From positions 6,704,767 through 6,768,766 of the forward strand of contig CM028382.1 in the NCBI GenBank assembly GCA_013146195.2: a stretch of DNA of 64,000 nucleotides, in the 5' to 3' direction. Of the stretch, positions 58,911 to 64,000 are shown piece by piece. The translations under genes were made by a program, and so were the position numbers. Positions within the stretch are counted from its first letter, which is position 1; the number at the start of each line of letters is the position of its first letter. A model generated the notes under the pieces. The model was not told the origin of the DNA. It did not search any database and saw nothing but the letters and a program-made list of their open reading frames with translations. Origin of the DNA: Codonopsis lanceolata. Taxonomy: Eukaryota; Streptophyta; Magnoliopsida; Asterales; Campanulaceae.

Positions 58911-60272
58911 ATGATGTTCATATTACGTATGATCATTGACTGGAGTAGATGTCGTATAAGTGAATTGCCGACTAGATGTCGTATAAGTGAATTGCCGGAT
59001 GACATTGTTGTTTTAATAGTATCCTTTTTAACGATAAAGGAAGCAATAGCTACCAGCGTCCTCTCACGACGATGGAGACATTTGTGGAAATACACCACAA
59101 CCAGTTGGAGCTTCAATTTCTTTGAAGTGTGTAAGGTCATTAATGGGGTTGGGATGGATTTTACTGATGAAGATAAAACGTGGACGGTGCGAGTGAGTCA
59201 AGCCTTGGAATCGCACCGTGGTCCATTTTTATACGAGTTACGCATTTGTAGTTTTCATACAAATTCTATCATTTTTTATGATGAACTCCAGGCAAGCCAG
59301 GCAAAATTGGACGATTGGATTAGCTTTGCCTCTAGAAAATCTGTACGAAGACTTCATTTGGAGATCCCACACCTATTCTTAGAGAAATTCAATTTTTCCC
59401 AATTAACCCATCTCACCTTAATACATGTATCTTTTTGGTGGGAAACTCTTGATTACTATCTATCCAGTTGTCCGTTAATAGAACATTTATGCCTGTCATA
59501 TTGCGACTTTCGGTATAGGTCCAATTTTCTGCCAATACTAAGAGTTGGTGGTGGTGGCTCATTGCTCAAGTTGAAACACTTGGAAGTATCTTATAGCGGT
59601 CCCAAGAAATATTTGGAGATTACTGTTCCAAATCTTGAATCGTTTGTTTGTAGAGGGTTATTTAACACTGTCCTTTTCAACGATGTGCCCCCTCGCTCGA
59701 CACTCTTGATCGACGACCTAAGCTTGATTAATCCTTTGAGTTATCTCTCTCAAATAGAGAGTCTTACCCTGGAGCACGAATGTATTGGTGTAAGGCCTTT
59801 TAGTGTGCCTGATCTGGAGTTGAGCAATCTCAAGCATTTGGAATTGAGGATTAAACAGTATTCCGAGCAGAGTTTTTTTCCATACACGTATTTGTTAAAG
59901 GCATCTCCTTTATTGTCTAGTCTCAAAATCGACTTGGGAACATTTAGTAGAGGGTATCGGGATCCTATGCATAAGGGCTGGAGAAAACGTATGAAGGCTT
60001 TCGAAAGGCATGATCGGGCTGCTATCTATCGTCATCAATGCCTTATTAGAGAGGTGACACTTTGTGGATTTCTTGGGTATGAACGCGATACTGAGCTTGC
60101 TTTGCATTTGATTGGGATGGCTACATCACTTGAGAAGATGGTGATCGATTGCTGTCAAGAAATTATTAGCATAACACCCGAGCATTTGAGAGAAGAGAGA
60201 AGCATAGCTAGACAAAGTGCAGAGGAGCTGAGAACAAAATTACTTCCAACAACCAAATTCATCATACTCTAG
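58911..60272 (+). CDS. F-box/LRR-repeat protein, single exon
   Basis: 453 aa. An F-box lies at about residues 22-65 (ISELPDDIVVLIVSFLTIKE, SVLSRRWRHLWKYTT). Leucine-rich segments follow (VRRLHLEIPHLFLEKFNFSQ, LSSCPLIEHLCLSYC, LKLKHLEVSYSGPKKYLEI, VPNLESFVCRG, LSNLKHLELRI), then an FBD-like C-terminus (LALHLIGMATSLEKMVIDCC, LREERSIARQSAEELRTKLL). Such proteins are substrate-selecting subunits of SCF ubiquitin ligases. The open frame is complete. Residues RCRISELPT are followed by a second RCRISELP just before the F-box, from a 27-bp tandem duplication (58946-58999). The true start may be the Met at 58911 or 58914, or lie downstream of the duplication. The target is unknown. Confidence 0.92.
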   Translation: MMFILRMIIDWSRCRISELPTRCRISELPDDIVVLIVSFLTIKEAIATSVLSRRWRHLWKYTTTSWSFNFFEVCKVINGVGMDFTDEDKTWTVRVSQALESHRGPFLYELRICSFHTNSIIFYDELQASQAKLDDWISFASRKSVRRLHLEIPHLFLEKFNFSQLTHLTLIHVSFWWETLDYYLSSCPLIEHLCLSYCDFRYRSNFLPILRVGGGGSLLKLKHLEVSYSGPKKYLEITVPNLESFVCRGLFNTVLFNDVPPRSTLLIDDLSLINPLSYLSQIESLTLEHECIGVRPFSVPDLELSNLKHLELRIKQYSEQSFFPYTYLLKASPLLSSLKIDLGTFSRGYRDPMHKGWRKRMKAFERHDRAAIYRHQCLIREVTLCGFLGYERDTELALHLIGMATSLEKMVIDCCQEIISITPEHLREERSIARQSAEELRTKLLPTTKFIIL

Positions 60273-60434
60273 TTGAGGGTTGCTGGGCCTTTCTTCCTGG
60301 GTATTAATTACAGTAATTTTTAGTATTTAGCAGCTCAGATTTGAATGTTTAGTTTAGCAGTATCGGTTGAGAATTCTAATTATATGCATTATTTGTTAAT
60401 TTTGAAATTATTTATATATATATCATGCCCTTCA

Positions 60435-60468
<34 letters not shown>

Positions 60469-61734
60469 GTGTGTATGTATACTACTATACGTTTGATCTC
60501 TATGACACACTTAGATGTACACCACACAATGTAAACTTTCTAATGTCCATTACTGGCCAGGAGGGTATCATTTGATGTGCCCCCTCTCACCATTTTTTAG
60601 TCGGGTGTAGATCACAGTTGTAAAAAAGTCTGAAAGCTTTTTATCAACGTCAATATGAGATGGGTTATAGACGGTGAAGGTTGCATCATTGTGATGGCCT
60701 TCCACCCTCGTTTTACTCCCTGCAATTGGGTTAAGTTATATCTTCTCTATGAGTGAGAGAGAGAGAGAGAGTTTTGAGTGGGAGAAATGCACCTTCTATA
60801 ACCACTGTATAAGAGGCTAGCCAAAGGAGCTATACCTCAAACAAAATATATTAAATCAAAAACACCCTATAAAAAGCCTAAATTAAAATACTAACGAGCC
60901 TAACAAAGTGACTACTACCGATCTTCATCATGGAGCGAAGACTATTGTTTGACTTTGGCTTCCCTCGTAAGTTTCTTATTTTCTACTCCATAGGCTTTAA
61001 CATTTGCCTTAACAAGTTTGAAATTAATGTTGTGTACAACAGAACATTTTACAAATAATTAACAAAGTAATTTAAGATCAATCAAAGAGAATAAAGAGAG
61101 AAATTGATACCAAGTACCAGCAGACTATCGAAATTTTATCATGTCAACTTTAAACATGTTCTAGGGTGATAAGTGGAAAATGAAAATTCAGAGTCTGTTT
61201 CTATGGGTGACATCCTATACAACACTTGCTTTGATAAATTATTCAAAGACGTTATTTACACAAACAGAGTAGTTGTAAAAACATCACATTTTTAAAACAC
61301 TTTATTGAAATACCAAAACGTCATATTTTTTTACTAGCGTTTTGGTCAAAACGTTCCACCAAACAAGCACTAAATGATTTATGTGAAAAATTATTGAGAA
61401 TGAAAAAGACCGATTATAAAATTTTGTAATTATAGGAAAATTTATGATCCGAATTGGTGCTTGGATGATGTATGTTGTACCACGGTTGCGTTTCGCGTGG
61501 TGTTTTGGTCTATCAAGATCATTGAGTATTTTCTTGAACAACTTGATGCATGTGACTTAATAACCCAAAAGTTCATTATCCGGGAAATTTTATGCGATCT
61601 CTTGTCTAAGTTTTTGTATTTATTTTAATGATAATCTTATTTAACTCACAAACTTATAGGTAAAGAGTTTTCGTTTGAAGATCAAAGTTTTTAAAAGAAT
61701 GACATTTTTAGTAATCTACTAGTTAGGTACACGG
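60273..61734. other. intergenic sequence with MITE end
   Basis: Contains (CT)n/(TA)n at 60436-60465, a GA run at 60751-60770, and at 61320-61372 a minus-strand copy of the GTTTGGTGGAACGTTTTG family end. No gene is seen. Confidence 0.5.
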
Positions 61735-64000
61735 GCCTTACATGTGTTCTTAATTATTTTTGCGAAATGTTTTGTTTTCATTTTTTTGTTTGATTTTAAT
61801 TATTATTTTTATATACGAAAAAACTATATATATTTCTAAAAATTGTCCTTTATGAAATTTTAATGTATATTTTTCACCAGAAATAATAAATATTTATATA
61901 TTTATATATATGCAAATATATACATACATACATATTTGTCAATACATTAATTTCTAAGAGACAACTCACATTTTTATAGTAAAGAAGATAAATTTACTTA
62001 TTTGTCCTTAAATAAATGGTGTATGATTTATTAGATGAAAGTTTAATTTTGTCCATACATTAATTTTTAAGTGACAACTCACACTTTTATAGTAAAGAAG
62101 ATAGATAGATAGAGATAACATTTACCTATTTGACCTTATTCAAATGGTGAGTGATTTATTAAAATTATGGTTATCTTTGTAATTATTCATGTAATTGATT
62201 AGCTTATAACAAATTTACTTATTTAATAACAAATTTACTTATTTGACCTTATTCAATGGTGAGTGATTTATTAAATTTAGGGTTATTTTTTTACAAATAT
62301 TATCATTTATTATGATAAATTTACTTGTTTGTCCTTAAATAAATGGTGGATGATTTATTAGATAAAATGTTAATTTTGTCCATACATTAATTTCTAAGAG
62401 ACGACTAACAATTGAAATAGATAGATAGATAGAGATAGAATTTACTAATTTGACATTATCATTTATTATGATAACTTTTTTGATATTATTTATGAAATTG
62501 ATTAGCAAATAATAAATTATTTATTTGGCCTTATTAAATGGGGAGTGATTTATTAAACATTACTTTTGTACAAATATTATTTTTTATCATGAAAAATTTA
62601 CTTGTTTGTCCTTAAATAAATGGTGGATGGTTTATTAGATTAAAGGTTAATTTTGGTCCCTACATTAATTTCTAAAAGACAAATCACATTTTTAGACTAA
62701 AGAAGATAAATTTACTTGTTTGTCCTCAAATAAATGTTGGATGATTTATTAGATGAAAGGTTAATTTTGTCCATACATTAATTTTTAAGAGACAACTCAT
62801 ACTTTTATAGTAAAGAAGATAGATAGATATACCATTTACCTATTTAGCATTATTCAATGGTGGGTGATTTATTAAATTTAGGGTTCTTTTTGTAATTATT
62901 CATGTAATTGATTAGCGCATAACAAATTTACTTATTTGTCCTTATTCAATGGTGAGTGCTGATTTATTAAATTAAGGATTATGTTTTACAAACATTATCA
63001 TTTATTGTGATAAATTTACTTGTTTGTCCTTAAATAAATGGTGGACGATTTATTAGATGAAATGTTAATTTTGTTCATACATTAATTTCTAAGAGACAAC
63101 TCACACTTTTATAGTAAAGAAGATAGATAGATAGAGATAACATTTATCTATTTGACCTTATTCAATGGTGATCAGTGATTTATTAAATTTAAGGTTCTTT
63201 TTGTAATTATTCATGTAATTGATTAGCTTGTAACAAATTTACTTATTTGACCTTATTCAATGGTGAGTGATTTATTAAATTTAGGGTTATTTCTTTCAAA
63301 AACATTATCATTTATTATGATAAATTTACTTGTTTGTCCTTAAATAAATAGTAGACAATTTATTAGATGAAAGGTTAATTTTTTCCATACATTAACTTAT
63401 AAGAGACAACTCACAATTTTATTGTAGAAATAGGTAGATAGATATAGATAGAATTTACTAATTTGACATTATCATTTATTATGATAACATTTTTGTTATT
63501 ATTCATGGAATTGATTAGAAAATAATAAATTATTTAATTGACCTTATTAAATGAGGGGTGATTTATTAAACATTACTTTTGTACAAATATTATTTTTTAT
63601 CATGATAAATTTACTTGTTTGTCCTTAAATAAATGGTGGATGGTTTATTAGATGAAATGTTAATTTTGTCTATACATTAATTTCTAAGAGACAACTCACA
63701 TTTTTATAGTAAAGAAGATAAATTTATTTGTTTGTCCTTAAATAAATGGTGTATGATTAATTAGATGAAAGAATAATTTTGTCCATACATTAATTTCTAA
63801 GTGACAACTCACACTTTTATAATAAAGAAGATAGATAGATATATCATTTACCTATTTGACCTTATTCAATGGTGAGTGTTGTATTAAATTTAGGGTTATT
63901 TTTGTAATTATTCATGTAATTGCTTAGCTCATAACAAATTTACTTATTTGACCATATTCAATGGTGAGTGATTTATTAAATTTAGAGTTATTTTTGTACA
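61735..64000. repeat. AT-rich complex tandem repeat, runs off the window end
   Basis: Two kinds of block alternate. Block A has AAATTTACTTGTTTGTCCTT, AAATAAATGGTGGATGATTT and CATACATTAATTTCTAAGAG. Block B has AAGAAGATAGATAGATAGAG, ACTTATTTGACCTTATTCAA and GGTGAGTGATTTATTAAATT. The CATACATTAATTT motif recurs at about 61941, 62054, 62382, 62662, 62772, 63078, 63387, 63673 and 63787. The left edge at about 61715 reads CTACTAGTTAGGTACACGGG, which resembles the edge of Helitron-type elements. No protein is encoded. Confidence 0.85.

Overview
The window reads as AT-rich nuclear DNA of a eudicot plant. It holds multi-exon genes with GT-AG introns, small gene fragments, and many nested transposable elements. 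I cannot name the species from the sequence alone. All calls come from reading the sequence; no search was run, so family names rest on recognised motifs and element structure rests on terminal repeats and target-site duplications (TSDs).

Layout. Positions 1-1180 hold LINE debris. Positions 2048-10225 hold the 3' two thirds of CHLD, the D subunit of magnesium chelatase, in nine exons; its AAA+ N-terminal half lies outside the window. CHLD introns carry two TRIM retrotransposons and a Helitron-like terminus. Positions 11755-20010 are an 8.26-kb Mutator-like element (MULE) with a perfect 9-bp TSD. It carries a decayed transposase/OTU gene on one strand and a convergent plant-mobile-domain gene on the other, plus inverted arrays of a short repeat near both ends. 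Positions 20350-32787 look like a hAT-type Pack element that captured pieces of a V-ATPase subunit A gene and an alpha/beta-hydrolase-like gene. It was later split by a 10.2-kb LTR retrotransposon (21437-31660, perfect 5-bp TSD) that has a broken gag, no recognisable pol, and an internal array of about 20 short palindromes.

Positions 33230-42396 hold an intact eight-exon gene for a 300-aa coiled-coil protein. It has a 34-nt microexon, a GC-AG intron, and a retroelement in its last intron. Positions 48111-52051 hold a NUCLEAR FUSION DEFECTIVE 6-like mitochondrial protein gene whose last exon is uncertain. Positions 58911-60272 hold a single-exon F-box/LRR gene with an in-frame 27-bp tandem duplication. 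From about 61735 to the window end is an AT-rich tandem repeat that continues beyond the window.

Host genes here are unrelated in function (chlorophyll synthesis, mitochondrial/karyogamy function, F-box protein turnover, one uncharacterised). The most unusual material is in the mobile elements: the gene-carrying MULE and its short relatives, the Pack element, and the palindrome array in which both arms of the hairpin change together.
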